Below the pieces are notes generated by a model that was not told where the DNA came from, made no database searches, and worked only from the letters and a program-made list of their open reading frames with translations. A DNA stretch of 64,000 bases from Himantopus leucocephalus (lineage: Eukaryota; Chordata; Aves; Charadriiformes; Recurvirostridae), in contig RSEF01000004.1 of NCBI GenBank assembly GCA_003993805.1, positions 17,322,769 to 17,386,768 of the forward strand. The letters are read 5' to 3'. A program made the translations under genes and the position numbers. Shown piece after piece: positions 37,459 to 49,567 of the stretch (its first letter is position 1; each line of letters begins with the position of its first letter).

Positions 37459-38651
37459 ATGATCCTGCTTTTGCTTCTGTTGAACATGATCAGAGGGATT
37501 CCACTACAACACCTAACTCCAAGTTCAAACTGGTGGCTATTATTAGCAAAGACTGCCTTAACTAATTCAGATTAATTTTGTGTACAGCATGGGTCAGGTA
37601 TCACAAAAGCTGCAACTACACATTTCATAGGTGTGAGGACACCCCTGTCACTAACACATAACAACTTAAACTTGCTCACCTTTAAGGTGAACCTAACCTA
37701 CAGTCAACATCCCAATGTGGGGAAAGTCTCAACACCAGCTGAATGGTCAAATCAGCATGTTATGTGATTCCAACTCTCAATGTAACTCCAGCTGGATCTT
37801 GTATGCAGGTGGTTAATGCTACTGCACCATCAGTAAATCTGAACAGCAGCGACTTAATCTGTAATACCACAACAAAGGTTTCCTATTACTCTGCTGACAT
37901 CTATCTTCCAAAAGGATAGTTTCTATTACATGGACTCCAGGCCTATAACTATATACCCAAAAATGCAGCCAGAGGTCCACGCACACTTGGAAGACTCACA
38001 GTCTCCCCACTAAAAAGAAATACATCAACCAAATATGACACAAAAAAAGATGCAGAAGGAGCCTATCTCAGGCCCTACCAGCAAATTGTGACTCAAGTGC
38101 AAATCTTTTGAGCACAGCAGAAGCAGTAGCATGAAGCACATCATTAGCAGAAGTCCCTGCACTAGCACTAGGTGCCAACCTCCAACTGACAGAGGTGGCC
38201 TGTACGCTAGCAAAAACTCTGAATGTCATCTCCACTTTGATTCTACTACTACAAAAGAGGAACAGCATTTGAACAGGGAAGCAATCTTTGAAAATAGAGC
38301 AGCTATAGATTACTTGTTGCTTAGGGCCAAACATGGGTGTGAAGATTTTGAAGGAGGCTGCTGTTTCAGTCTCACAGATGACAATAAACCAATAGAAGCC
38401 CAACTGAAAAACTTTAAAACTTTAGTACAAAACATAAGACAGGATCTGAAAGGAATAGAATGGTGGAACTGGTTGTCACATCTATTTCCTTCTGTTACCC
38501 CAATACAATTACCCAACAATTTGTCAGTTTGATATTAACAGTATTAGGAGTTTTACTAGTTTTAGGGATCGCGTTCTGCTGTTTTGCTCAAGTATGCTCT
38601 ACCTGTCTTGCTCAAACTTGTGGATACAAATACTATTTTGCTCCAAACTAA
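37459..38651 (+). pseudogene. env: Retroviral envelope remnant (surface and transmembrane parts)
   Basis: An ATG three bases after the integrase stop begins a leucine-rich signal-like segment, as expected for an envelope start. The surface part (to about 38,120) is broken by many stops. From 38,131 a 133-residue open stretch includes a conserved-looking ENRAAIDYLLL helix and a CX6CC motif (CEDFEGGCC) near 38,335-38,365, hallmarks of a transmembrane subunit. A frameshift then moves the hydrophobic membrane anchor and cysteine-rich tail (FVSLILTVLGVLLVLGIAFC) to another frame that ends at 38,651. The helix and cysteine motif resemble the avian alpharetrovirus type. Confidence 0.85.
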
Positions 38652-38673
38652 ACTGTGCAAGTATGCACAAAAC

Positions 38674-38685
38674 AAAAGGAGGGAA
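38674..38685 (+). other. Polypurine tract of the retrovirus
   Basis: A purine run (AAAAGGAGGGAA) sits directly before the TG that opens the LTR and 22 nt after the envelope stop codon. This is the expected place for the plus-strand primer of reverse transcription. Confidence 0.8.
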
Positions 38686-39228
38686 TGTTACATACAAAAA
38701 AGCTACCATGTAAAGATGAATTTGAAGACATGCGCAAGAGCACTTGGCTGACAGTGACCTCATGGTTAAAAAAGGGTCTACTGTTAGAAGAAACCAGACC
38801 AAACTGGCTGAAAGCGGCAAAGTTGCAACAAAATGGTGCAAACTTAGCCAATAAATAGGCATTAAGTGTGCTTGCATGGGAGGTTTGCGTGAACAAGTAC
38901 TCAAAAGTGAATGGTAACAAGTGATGTCCTGGCCAAAGTCAATGGGTTATGCAAATTGTAAAAATGAATATGTGAATAATCTTAAAATTGTATATAAAGA
39001 ATCAAAACCCACGTTCTTCTCAGGCTCCCAGCCGACAGGCACGTTATTGCCGGCAATAAAAGGGGTTTTAGCTAGTGTGTATTTCTGCTGCTTTCTTTCT
39101 GGTACCCACGCACAAACTCAAAGAAAAGAAGAAAGTGCGAGCAGGTCCTTTCTGCTAACAACTGACTATGCTGAGTGCTGATTACTTGTTTGTTTTACTG
39201 AGCGTGAACATGGGAAATAGACTGATCA
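38686..39228 (+). repeat. 3' LTR of the endogenous retrovirus
   Basis: The LTR opens with TGTTAC after the purine tract. Its U3 part carries an octamer ATGCAAAT at 38,949-38,956 and a TATATAAA box at 38,991. The polyadenylation signal AATAAA is at 39,055-39,060, so R would begin near 39,020. The right end is uncertain. TAACA at 39,156-39,160 mirrors the opening TGTTA and would give 475 bp, but the 66 bp after it recur at the left end of the element, favouring an end near 39,228. Confidence 0.75.
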
Positions 39229-39654
39229 GGTTTGATTTCCATTCTTAAACAATTTTATTGTATTTCAGTGTCAGGGCAAGAGAATATTAAACGCAGTCTT
39301 CAAAACTGTTTAGTTTAGGAAAAACATCTAACCACGAGTATTTCCTCCACTATTAGTTTTGATAAATGTAGGATGCTCAAATTGAGCACAAGTGAGGAGA
39401 AATACCAGTTCAGAAGCAGATTTTTTTCTCTTCTAGTTTTTGTATATAGCTTATAAAATGTCATGTTCAGAAAAACCATTGGTGGTTCATTCTCAAATTT
39501 TGGCAAAAAAATCAGCACTCTCCCTCGTAGGGCACAAGAAGATGCCTCCCAGCAAATCAGTAAGGTCGTAGCTTTCTTCTTGCTTACTGATATCAGCAAG
39601 CGAAATAATCAAGAGCTAGTGGTTATATTGTCATTAATCCCTAGAGTAAATATT

Positions 39655-39693
39655 CCCCCCCCCAAAANCCCCCCCCCAAAAAAAAAAAAAAAG
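39655..39693. repeat. C and A homopolymers around a single N
   Basis: Nine C and four A precede the N (39,668), then nine C and a longer A run follow. The pattern on the left repeats on the right, so this may be another unmerged overlap. Confidence 0.8.
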
Positions 39694-42600
39694 AGATGCT
39701 TATAAATATTGTACTTTTTCATGTTGATTTAGCTACAGTTTACATTTTGAAAACTGCATTTGCAACCAGAAGTCCCTATAGGGCAACCACCTGGAAAAAT
39801 TCAATCTGGTAAGCCACTCAGTACAGGGTGGCTTTTTTCGTTGTTATTTTGCTGTTTGGGGTTTTTTTGTTGTTTTTTTTTTCTTGCTACAAATCCAGGA
39901 TCATAGAGATTCTTCCATCAGTTATTCTGCCTTCCTTCTGTTTAGTCAGTTGCTCACATGTATTTTTTATGAATTTAAAGAAAAGCTTGTGGTAGTGTAA
40001 TTGCTGATTTCCTCTCAAGGAATTTTCTTAAGAGAAAGAAGAAAGGCTGTTGCATTTATCATCTCTCTCCCTGTCAGCTAATTTAGCTAGAACACATGCT
40101 AGACAATACTGGAAAAAAGTAAATGTCAACTTGAAACATTCAAAATAGAAGCTTAAAAAGCATATCACGTTTTCATGTTTTTTAATCTGATGGACAGAAA
40201 ATAATTATATAAAGCACCAACAGAAACTTGTTAGATGACAAGTGTGTGAACCAGCTTTTCGTTGAATCACATTTCTGTCATGTTTGCGGTTTTTGACTTA
40301 TTTTTTCCCTTATGTAAAAAGCTGCAATATTAATAGACACAAAAACAGTTGGATGTAAAAGCAGGGAGAAATAAAGAAATACCATGAATGTGCAAGGTTT
40401 GCTTTGGGATAAAGAAAATCACAGTTAACAGTTCATCTGCATATTAATTACTCTAGCCATGTTGAAGTTAAAAGGTCAAACAGTACTGTCAGGAACTGTA
40501 ATACAGATTGAGGATGCATCTGAGAAATGGTGATACCTTTCTGTGTAGGTTCATACGTTAAATGAGTAAAGGCATTCTCTGAAGTTATTTGGAGCTTGGG
40601 GAAAATATTTTTGTTAAAATGAGTGTAAAAAAATGGTTCTACTATAAAACATGTGTTTTTAAGAAAACTAAAGGTTCCATCCAGATGTTATTCATGTGTT
40701 CTTAAACTTGAAGTGTCTTGAGAACTGACAGAAAGATGACTGCTCTTTTCACACATCAGTAACTAAACATTTTATGCCTTAAAGTGCTCAATGACATTCA
40801 CTCCCTTTTGTGTTTGTGTCCTCTATTGTTTAGCCATTTTTCCATTTTCAAGGCATTTGCTTTGTTTCACGTCCAGTGCTAGCACCATAGTATTGCTAAG
40901 TATAATAAAAGGCATTTCACAAAGAACCACCCAAACTCTTTTTCTTGGAAGCTCAGCCTTAGCAGCACTTTTCTCATTGGTGCCTTTCAAGTCAAAATAT
41001 TGTATTAATATAATGCACACGTATAGATGCTTATATCCACAACAATTCAATAAATTTCCTAACAACACTTAGCTAGTCTTTCAGTAAACCAGACCCAAAT
41101 GGAAGGTGAGCTCTGAATTATCTATAGGTAGACTACAAGATACTTTTCCTGCTGATATCTCAGAAAAATAAATGAAGTCAATGAATGAAATCATGGATGA
41201 ATTTGATTGCCATACAAGAATTGTTAGCCTGGTTCATGTTTGTTAGAGTTGATTTTAGCTATGACTGGTATACATAGGAGGTATGTGATTTTATAAATCT
41301 ACATAGATATGCAGGGAGAAGAATCTGTGCTTTCTATTTCTGTTATATTTTGCGACAGTTTATTTGGCACATTGACATCTATGAAGACCTACTGAAAACC
41401 CTTTTAGTTAAGACAGTTCAGTCTTAAAAACTGAAGTCTAACTTCTGATTATGAGATGCTCTGACACTACTGATGAATCTCAACCTGGGAGATTCTGAAT
41501 ACTTGTGTCTTCCCTAAACTTCTGTGTGGAATTTGCCTTTCTTATTAATAGAGGAAGAGCTCTGCAGCCACCCAGGTCAGTGAAGAAGGATGGGGAGGAG
41601 GTGCTCCAGGCACTGCAGCAGAGATTCCCCTGCAGCCAGTGGTGAAGACCATGGTGAGGCATGTCTTTACAGTTTGTTTTAATAAGTTATTGAGGAAAAA
41701 TGGGTATACGCACATGTTTTCTGTGCAAGTTTATGCATTTCATAAAGTGTAGGAGCCTCACACAACACAGAGGTCATGTTTAAGTTCTTTGTTATTGAAA
41801 GGTTTATTTAACCATTTTGTTAAGACGACTATATGGAATAATGAGCCCTCTAGTGGTTGTTCGTCCTCTTAAATTCTCATTGTAATGCTCTATTAACCAG
41901 TACAATAAAAAAACCCACCCTTTCTTTTTCAGTAGCAGCACAATTTTTGTTATTTTATCTCTTGAGGATGTTGTTGTCACTACTTTTCTACACAGAGGAA
42001 ATGAAATCGTGAGAATTGGACTAGTTGTGTTCTAATGATAAATGATACACCTGCATGATGCATGATAACTCTTCTATAAGGGAATTTTACTTTAAATACC
42101 AAGAATACATGCCTGTTTCTGCAAAAGACAGGGTGACAGGGCAGTTAGTCCCAGAGGGCTTGGCAGGGGCCTAGGCACATCAAGCATTTTGTAATACTTC
42201 ATACATTGATAGAACAAATGTTGGGAAAAGGTGTCAGTGTTTGCAGAGAGGCAGGCAGGAATTGCGTTCTCTCCTGTCAGAGCTGGAAGAGGGAAATAGG
42301 TTTCACAGTTCTCCAATGAGATGGGGTTGGAAGGAACCAGCTCTAAACTGCGGCAGTCACTGGACTGAAATTTAGTGATAAATAACTTGAATTAAGTTTT
42401 CTTGAAATGTGTAAGGATTGCATTTTTTGGAAAGGAGTTGATGTGTAAATATAAGAGGGTTTTCTGCTTAGGCCAATGTAATACACAGTGTTTGAAGGAA
42501 ACAAGAAAATACTTATCTTATGCAGATTTAGTATCTCTGCTTACGTTCTCATCTCAGTATTCAGATGAATCCTGTAGTTGATGGCTCCTTTATTTGTATT

Positions 42601-45216
42601 ACATCAGTGGATGCTTGCTAATTGTTTTCAGTAATAGAACAGAGGAGGCGAAAGAGTTTTCTTTTTCAGGTCTGTGATTTCCAGATAGCCCAGCCCCTTT
42701 TAGTCTCTTTCATAAGTCTTAGAAACATTTACCACAGAGCTCTCTAAATCTGTCAGGACTGGTGGCTTATGTACAGGTGAGCATTTTAACAGCTTGGCTG
42801 GTGTTACACATCATGCTTCAGAGCTAGGTGCTTTTTGTTTTCTCCTCCAGCTGATTGCTGGGAAGACTTTTTCCACCATCTCAACCTTGACACCATCTTT
42901 CCCTGCCTGGACAGGGGCTCAGGGCTGTGGTGCTCAGTACGGATGTTTTACCCAGCAGATCATATTGGACTCAGTAACAGATTTTTCTGTTTAGAAACTC
43001 TGACTAATGGTGAAAAGAGGTACCCAAATTATTTCCTAAAAGCTTTCTTTACTAGAAGCAGAGAAAAGGGGATGAGCAGAAACTGTAATGTGGGTGCATA
43101 GCTCAAAGGAGGGGCCAGATCTCCGGAAGCGTGTAATTGAAAACTTTATCCAACAAAGGGGGAAAGAAGTAACAGAAATATTTATATGCCAGCATGAAAC
43201 ATTTCAAGTTATTCATCTTTTCCAGATCCATTTGCTGCTGTTTATAAAGTCCAAAGAGCCCAAATGTCAGCTGGATAAGCAAAGAAAACTCCAGATGTTC
43301 TGTCACACAAGCAGAGTAAGGTACAGCTTTCTCATTAAAAGATTCTTTAAAACCTTTTCCATAATACTAGTACATGCCTCTCCCATTTCCGTAATGCCAT
43401 GAGGCATCTGCAAATTATGTAAATGAAACAAGGTATATTTTAAATATACTTGATATCTATATAATTGGTATCTTTACCTGTAAATGTGTTTGCACTGGTA
43501 TCTTGTGAATAGAGAATACTGCCTGCTATTACTTGGCAGGGAGGTGATATTAATATGGAAGAAAATGCAGCATAATCAGTGCCTGTCTAATTGGTATTAT
43601 CAAAATAATATCTTGTATTCTGAGAACTACTTGTAATATGTTGGAATCTGACTTTGTTCCCCCCAAAAAACCTGACAAAAGCAAAGAAATTATTTGTGTG
43701 GTGCAAGATCAAGTTCAAAGCATTCTACCAATACAGCGTAAATTCTAACAACAGCGCAACATCCTACCAAAGCACAGATTTCTGTGTTGAGATCTTAGTG
43801 TCTTCCCAGCATTCTTTAATATCTTTTGGTTGGACAGTTTTGCTAGCTGGCAGGTCCGCTCTGGCTCCCATTAAAATATGAAGCAAAAAATGCACTGTGA
43901 CTTAAATCAGTCAGCTGAAACATGTAGCCCTGTTTGAGCTTTTGGAACCTGCATTGGAAGAAGATTCCGAAAACAGGCTCCAGTTTAGGCAGTGCTGTAT
44001 GCATATTGTCTCAGGAGATATAAGAAGGGAATATATGACCTGTATTTCATGATACTGCATCTGTAAATGCAATGTGTACATTTAGTGTAGAGCTTATTAA
44101 GAACGATGCTTACATTAGTGTTCTAAATTTTCTGATTATGTGCACTCTTGCAGAAATGTTTATTTTCCTGTAAAAGTGGTCTATACAAGCCTAGAGAAGA
44201 TGTCATCTGGAACTAGGAAACTCTCTGTGTGACAAGAGCAACCACTTTGTAAGACAAGGTACTTGAAAAGGCACCTAGGCAGAGCTACAATCCTGGCCCT
44301 GAGGTATAAAACAAATATTAAAATTCAGATTAACTAGTTTTTTCATGTAGAAACTATGGGGTTTGGAACTCTGGAATAAAAGAGCTGAAGAGGAATTGAG
44401 GTATGATATTCAGCGGTAGTGTTGAGCACCACAAAGCTTCTTTCAGACTTGTTTTTTCTGCTTTGAAATGTTGTGAGCAAGTGGGTTCACAAAAAGGATC
44501 TCATTAAACCTGTCTTGGGTAGAGGGGTGAGTTCTGAAAAGGGCTTCGAGTCTTTCAGTGACATTAGGGGAGAAACACCCAATCACTGAGGCATTGTCAG
44601 CAACTAAATACATTCTGCAAACATGTACTATCATAAACATGGTGATTTTTTTTTCTGTTCAAAAGATCTTGCAAATGTTTTCCAAGTACCCACTTTGTAT
44701 TTTTAGTTAGCATTTGTCAATATTTAGGCAACTCACCATCTTTTCCTCAAAAGTTTTAATAATAGCTGTAAAGCGCATAGGGGCACTAGTGATCAAACTA
44801 AGATAATTGTTCTATCTCTGTAACAAATGTAATGTAGATCTCAACAGATTAAGTTTTACTAGTCTGCTCTATTTTCAGCAAATTTTGTTTGCCTCCACCC
44901 CAAGACAGCATTTAACTTTAATGTATTGCACCTATCTAGAATAATGCTCATGAGGAATTAAAAGAGCTTTTCAAAGTGACACAAGTCTGATATTCCTCTT
45001 ATTCATTAGATATCTTTGTATTTCACTAACAGATGGGTGGAAAAGTTCTGAGAGAGATAAACCTTTTTTTTTCATAGTGGGCTACTTGTCTAGTAACTGA
45101 AGACAGTCTGCTGGGAAGCCTTATACAGCTGATGTGAAAATTTCTTACCTGAGGCAACTTTTCTGTTCTGTGAATAAGGAAAACCCACAAATCTTCTGCT
45201 TTTCTTTCAAAAAAAA

Positions 45217-45245
45217 GGGGGGGNGGGGGGGGGGGGGGGGGGGGG
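45217..45245. repeat. Poly-G run with an N
   Basis: Twenty-nine positions of G with N at 45,224, directly after an A run. It can form G-quadruplexes. Its true length is uncertain. Confidence 0.9.
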
Positions 45246-48200
45246 ATCCTCAGTCACGCAGATGAGTGCAATTTAGTATGATTAATACTTAGCCAAAACT
45301 TTGTGTGTTATCTGTAGCATTAAAGATAGTTCTTACGTATTCGTTCGCATACTTTGTAAAACAGTTTAAATGTCACCGGCAGTTGGTATGTTCAGATGGT
45401 TTATTTTGTAGAGATTGGAGTATATTGGGTTATAAACATGCAGATAGTACACACGTAAACTAATGTCACAGAGTCTCAGCTGAGAAGGTTGCACACATCT
45501 GCTCTGTGGCAGCAGGTGGCAGCCCAGGTCCTGCTTGGTTTTAGACTGGTTCGCACCCCCTGAGAAAAGAAGTCAGGCTTCCAGTCCTGTAGTGGTTACT
45601 GCTATTAAAGAGATGTCCTTTCCTTTCTTCAAAGCAGGTGATTTTTAGCAAATAAATGGAAATCACCTGTGCCACTGGTCTCTGCCATACTACAAAGGCA
45701 GAGTGGTTTCGGGGAAGATCATTTTTAAAAAAATCAGTAAAGGATACAAGGAGTGCAGCTCACTAGCACTTTGGGATAGAGCTTGCTGCATAGATACACG
45801 TTATGTCAATAGACTGTCAAAATAAACAGTAAATCTAACTCTTGATAATCCTGCACAGACACCTAGATGCATCTGCCTATTAGCAGAAGCAAAAGGCTTC
45901 CACAGGGTACTTTTGGATGTTGAATGGCCTGAATAATCTGAAATATTTTGGCTAAACTGTAAGGAGTAGAGCATAGTAGTCTAAACTTTGTAGAACAGAG
46001 GATTTTAAAATTCTCAATCAGGTTCTGAAATTTAATTCCCAGGTGCTTCTTCCCTCTCCTCTCTTCTCTGATCCTTAAAAGGGGGGTGTGTTGGGGAAAG
46101 GGGGAGGGTTCACGTCGTCATTACAAATGGGGTAGGTTTTTTTTTGAAATATCTTGAACGAGAATTCTCAGAAAGTCCACCCATCAGTTCCAGCATTTGC
46201 ACCCATTCTGTCTCCAGACAGGCCTAAAAAACTTGATGTTATCATTGAATATTACACATCCTTGTACAATTTTCTCATCTAGCCTGTGGGGAAAAAAACA
46301 GGACTCCTTCTGGGAATACGTTGATCATTAGATAAAAACTTGAAAGCATTTATTTATGATTCTTTTGGGTTAATGGCAGGCATTTTAATCTTGCTCTGCT
46401 GAAACTACTTATTTATTTGCCTGAATCACACATTTCAGTATTTGGCTAAAGTATCACCTAACACCCAGGGGAATGTCTTAGACCTACAATGAGATTATTA
46501 GGCTTAATTGGTGTTAGTACTGTAGACCTCCCATGGTATTGAATATGGCTTGCTTATTTTAAACTCTTTAATCCAGTATTAAGAGGAATTGCCATGAAGT
46601 TACACCATAAAACAATAATTAGTCTAAAGTGAAATCTTGGGTGGTTGGTTTAAAACTGTTTAAGCCTCCTGTTCATCACAAATCCTCTAACATTTTTCCT
46701 GAACTCCCGTATGTTTGTGCCAACACTTTCTATAGCATCTGGGCCAGACTTGTGCCCAGTGTAGCACCAGAGAAGTCAACGGGGTCATATTGGAGAGTAA
46801 TTTGATAATATTTGATAATATTTCAGTCATCTAAGTTGCTGGCCTCTTAGTAAGGACAGAGCCCTGTGCTGCTGAAGTCAGTGGAAGCTCTTTAAGTGCC
46901 TGATCCTGTTCTCACAAAGAGAGATATTTTGTGGAAATATCTGTCCTCGTTCCTTTGCTTTGTGTGATAGCTTCCCTGGGTTTAGTTATGTCTATTTGCA
47001 AGATGAATTCTGAAAGGTCCTAAATTTTGTGCATGGGGTGTAAAGTCATAGGAGTTGCACTGAGGTAGAATTTGCTGGTTTTACTACACAAAAAGGAGAA
47101 AATTGGATAGAAGTCTCAGAAATTAATTAAGTGGTAGGTTTACCTTTAAATGATTAGCAGAAGTAAAAGGAGATGTTGAGAAACTAGAATGTAATTTCTG
47201 TTTGGAGTTCTTCCCTTATACTGCAAATACTCTGTGCATTTCAAGTGCTGTTGTTGCATACTGGAGAGGAGTGTACAAGTATTTATCATTTAAAATGATT
47301 AATAGGGGGGAAAGGAAGAACCAGTAGCATTGATCATAAATCTAATTTTGTGAGTAGTTTTTTATCATCTGAAATTCCTTCCTGAGGCATCAGACAATGC
47401 TGCTTTCACAAGATAACTAGAACCAACCCAAGACTTCCCTGTGAAAGCTTTATGAGGAAAACGTATCCTGCCTTATAGCTTTTGGTTGTTTTTAACTCTG
47501 TGCGTGGGCTGCAGTTCATTAGATAACTTCTGTACAACAGTGTAAACAGCTACATATGACTTAGCTAGGTAAAGGCCTGAGAGTGTTTTTGAACTTGAGA
47601 TCAATTTGCTTTTCTGAAAAGAATTTGATATTGGGTCAAAATTTCAGGTATACAGGATTTGCTTGTGCAGAGTCGCATGGCAACTTGGTTTATCGTGGAA
47701 ATGTTGAATAATGTTGAATGATCTTTTATAGTAACAGCACAAGTTGTGCAATGAGAGGTCAGCCCTTATTAAACAAGGAATTTATGTGAAAAAAGGAGAT
47801 AAGAATTCAAATCTACTTAAAAAACAGTTAGGCTTCATTAGATCTGCTGTTCAGAGGAGTAATTGTTTATTCTGCATAGCAGTATTTCAGTTTATAGGCT
47901 TTCTCTCCTGTGGTCAGCCATTTCTGGGAAAGGAAGTGAACGTCAGTGTAACATTGAATAAGGATGTAGCTTTTAATTCTCTACTCTTCAGCAGCATTAT
48001 TTCAAATGCTCAAGCTGAAGTTTCAGACTTCCTAATTGTGGTACAAAAGTCAGAGATGTTTCAATCTCTCTACATTCTCTGTACTTCATGGGCTAGTACT
48101 AAGAAGCATGCCTATAAAAAAGATGGTACCTGGCATTACAAGGTATTGCAGGCACTGTTGTGAAAACATACAGTTAAATGCTTGGCTGCCATCAGTACTG

Positions 48201-49499
48201 CTGTGGATAGACTGAATGAAGACCTTAAGAGAAGAGCAAAACTCAGTAGCTCAGTAGCTCAGTTTATGCTAGTATCGTTCAGACTGGTACTGGCATGGCA
48301 CGTAACTACTGTCAAATCAAATGAGATAAAACCTAATTGAAAACAGAATAGATAGCTACTGCACTTCTGTAGTGTTCAGGCATGTCAGCAATGTCACTCT
48401 GCTTTCAGTCCTCAAAAAGATTTCAAATTTACCCTTCAAAATATTAGAAGTAAAATATAATGGGAGAATTTTGGCAATCCAATTTATCTCATTGTTTTTG
48501 TTGGTTTGTTTCTGTATCATACTGGGCATGATGATATTTGCATACTTATCTTCCTGAGTGTCTAAGGAGAAAGGCTACCTGTTCAGTTGTGTAAGATACT
48601 CACAAGAGTGGGTCTTCTCCTCAGTCCACATTGTAATAAACACATTATGCATCTTTAAATTGTATTATTAACATTACCTACTTAATTTTCATATCATCTT
48701 TGAGCTACCAGTATGCCTAAATTGAAAGGATAAGCAGTTTATTTCAGTGGCAGACCTTGGAGGTGACTGATGCCAATCACTACACTCACAGCTCATTGAA
48801 GCGTGGTGTTGTTGCTGCCCGCATTCCTTTTCTCCCCCTTAATGGGTAACATAACAGGGATCAAAATCTGAAAGCAGTCTAGATTTGCAGTCTGTGACGA
48901 GAGGCAGTTGAATCTGGAAGTTCCCTGCTCTTCCATTTCTTTGATATTGCTTCCCAGGGGAACATGACTTGCATGATTTAACTTCAGGGAATAACCCCCT
49001 ACTTGGCTAGATTAATGGGTAATTTTGAAAGTAAGCCAGCCTACCCAACACAAAGGTTCTGTGTCCCAAAGAATGAATCATTGAGTGAAAGTTTCTTTGG
49101 AGTCAAATGTGACGCCAAAATTCCAGATGAATAAAGATTGGTTTATACTAGGAAAGATAAATGAAATGTAGGTTGCAAAGTCTATCCTACATCCATACAT
49201 ACTACCTAAAAACTATGTCTGTATCTCGCAGATCCTCCAGGTACTTTTCTCTAAAATATTTCCCATTAACATATCTGAAAACAGACTCTAGTGATTTGAC
49301 ATTCACATTTACTCAGCTATAGGAGTCCAAATGCAAGTCCTTCCAGAGTATGCACGTGCTGTGTGTGGCAGTGGGCTTAGACCCGTTTCCAGTGGTGCTT
49401 TCATGGGGTGAGAGCCTCAAACACCTGTTCGTTCCTTTACTTATATTTCAAGGTTTCTAATCTGAAATGACACTGCTGGACTTCCTTTTCTTCTTCCCC

Positions 49500-49567
49500 T
49501 CTACCCATGATTGGACTCTATGATCTTAAAGGTCCCTTCCAACCTAGACGATTATATTCTATGATCT
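49500..49567 (+). mobile_element. CR1 3' tail, sense, very short
   Basis: GATTGGACTCTATGATCTTA, AAGGTCCCTTCCAACCTAGA and a short ATTCTATGAT tail identify the last 65 or so bases of a CR1 copy. Confidence 0.88.

Larger units (their letters stand above)
35677..39228 (+). mobile_element. Endogenous retrovirus remnant, 5'-deleted, with 3' LTR
   Basis: A decayed provirus lies in the plus orientation. From left to right it keeps an RNase H remnant, an integrase with zinc-binding and core pieces, an envelope remnant, a purine tract and a 3' LTR. Gag, protease and reverse transcriptase are missing, and most of a 5' LTR is missing too. All frames carry stops and frameshifts, so nothing is likely to be functional. 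The integrase C-terminal part resembles gammaretrovirus-type polymerases, while the envelope transmembrane part resembles the avian leukosis/sarcoma type. These assignments are from recognition of motifs; no search was run. It lies in the spacer between the two promoters, in sense with the right-hand gene. Confidence 0.9.
39229..49499. other. Spacer without recognised genes
   Basis: AT-rich DNA between the retrovirus remnant and the next CR1 tail. It contains homopolymer runs at 39,655 and 45,217 and no supported exon, RNA gene or promoter island. Confidence 0.55.

Noticed and set aside
47744..48163. 139-codon open frame in the spacer
   Set aside because: No splice-site or promoter context and no family resemblance; such lengths occur by chance in 64 kb.
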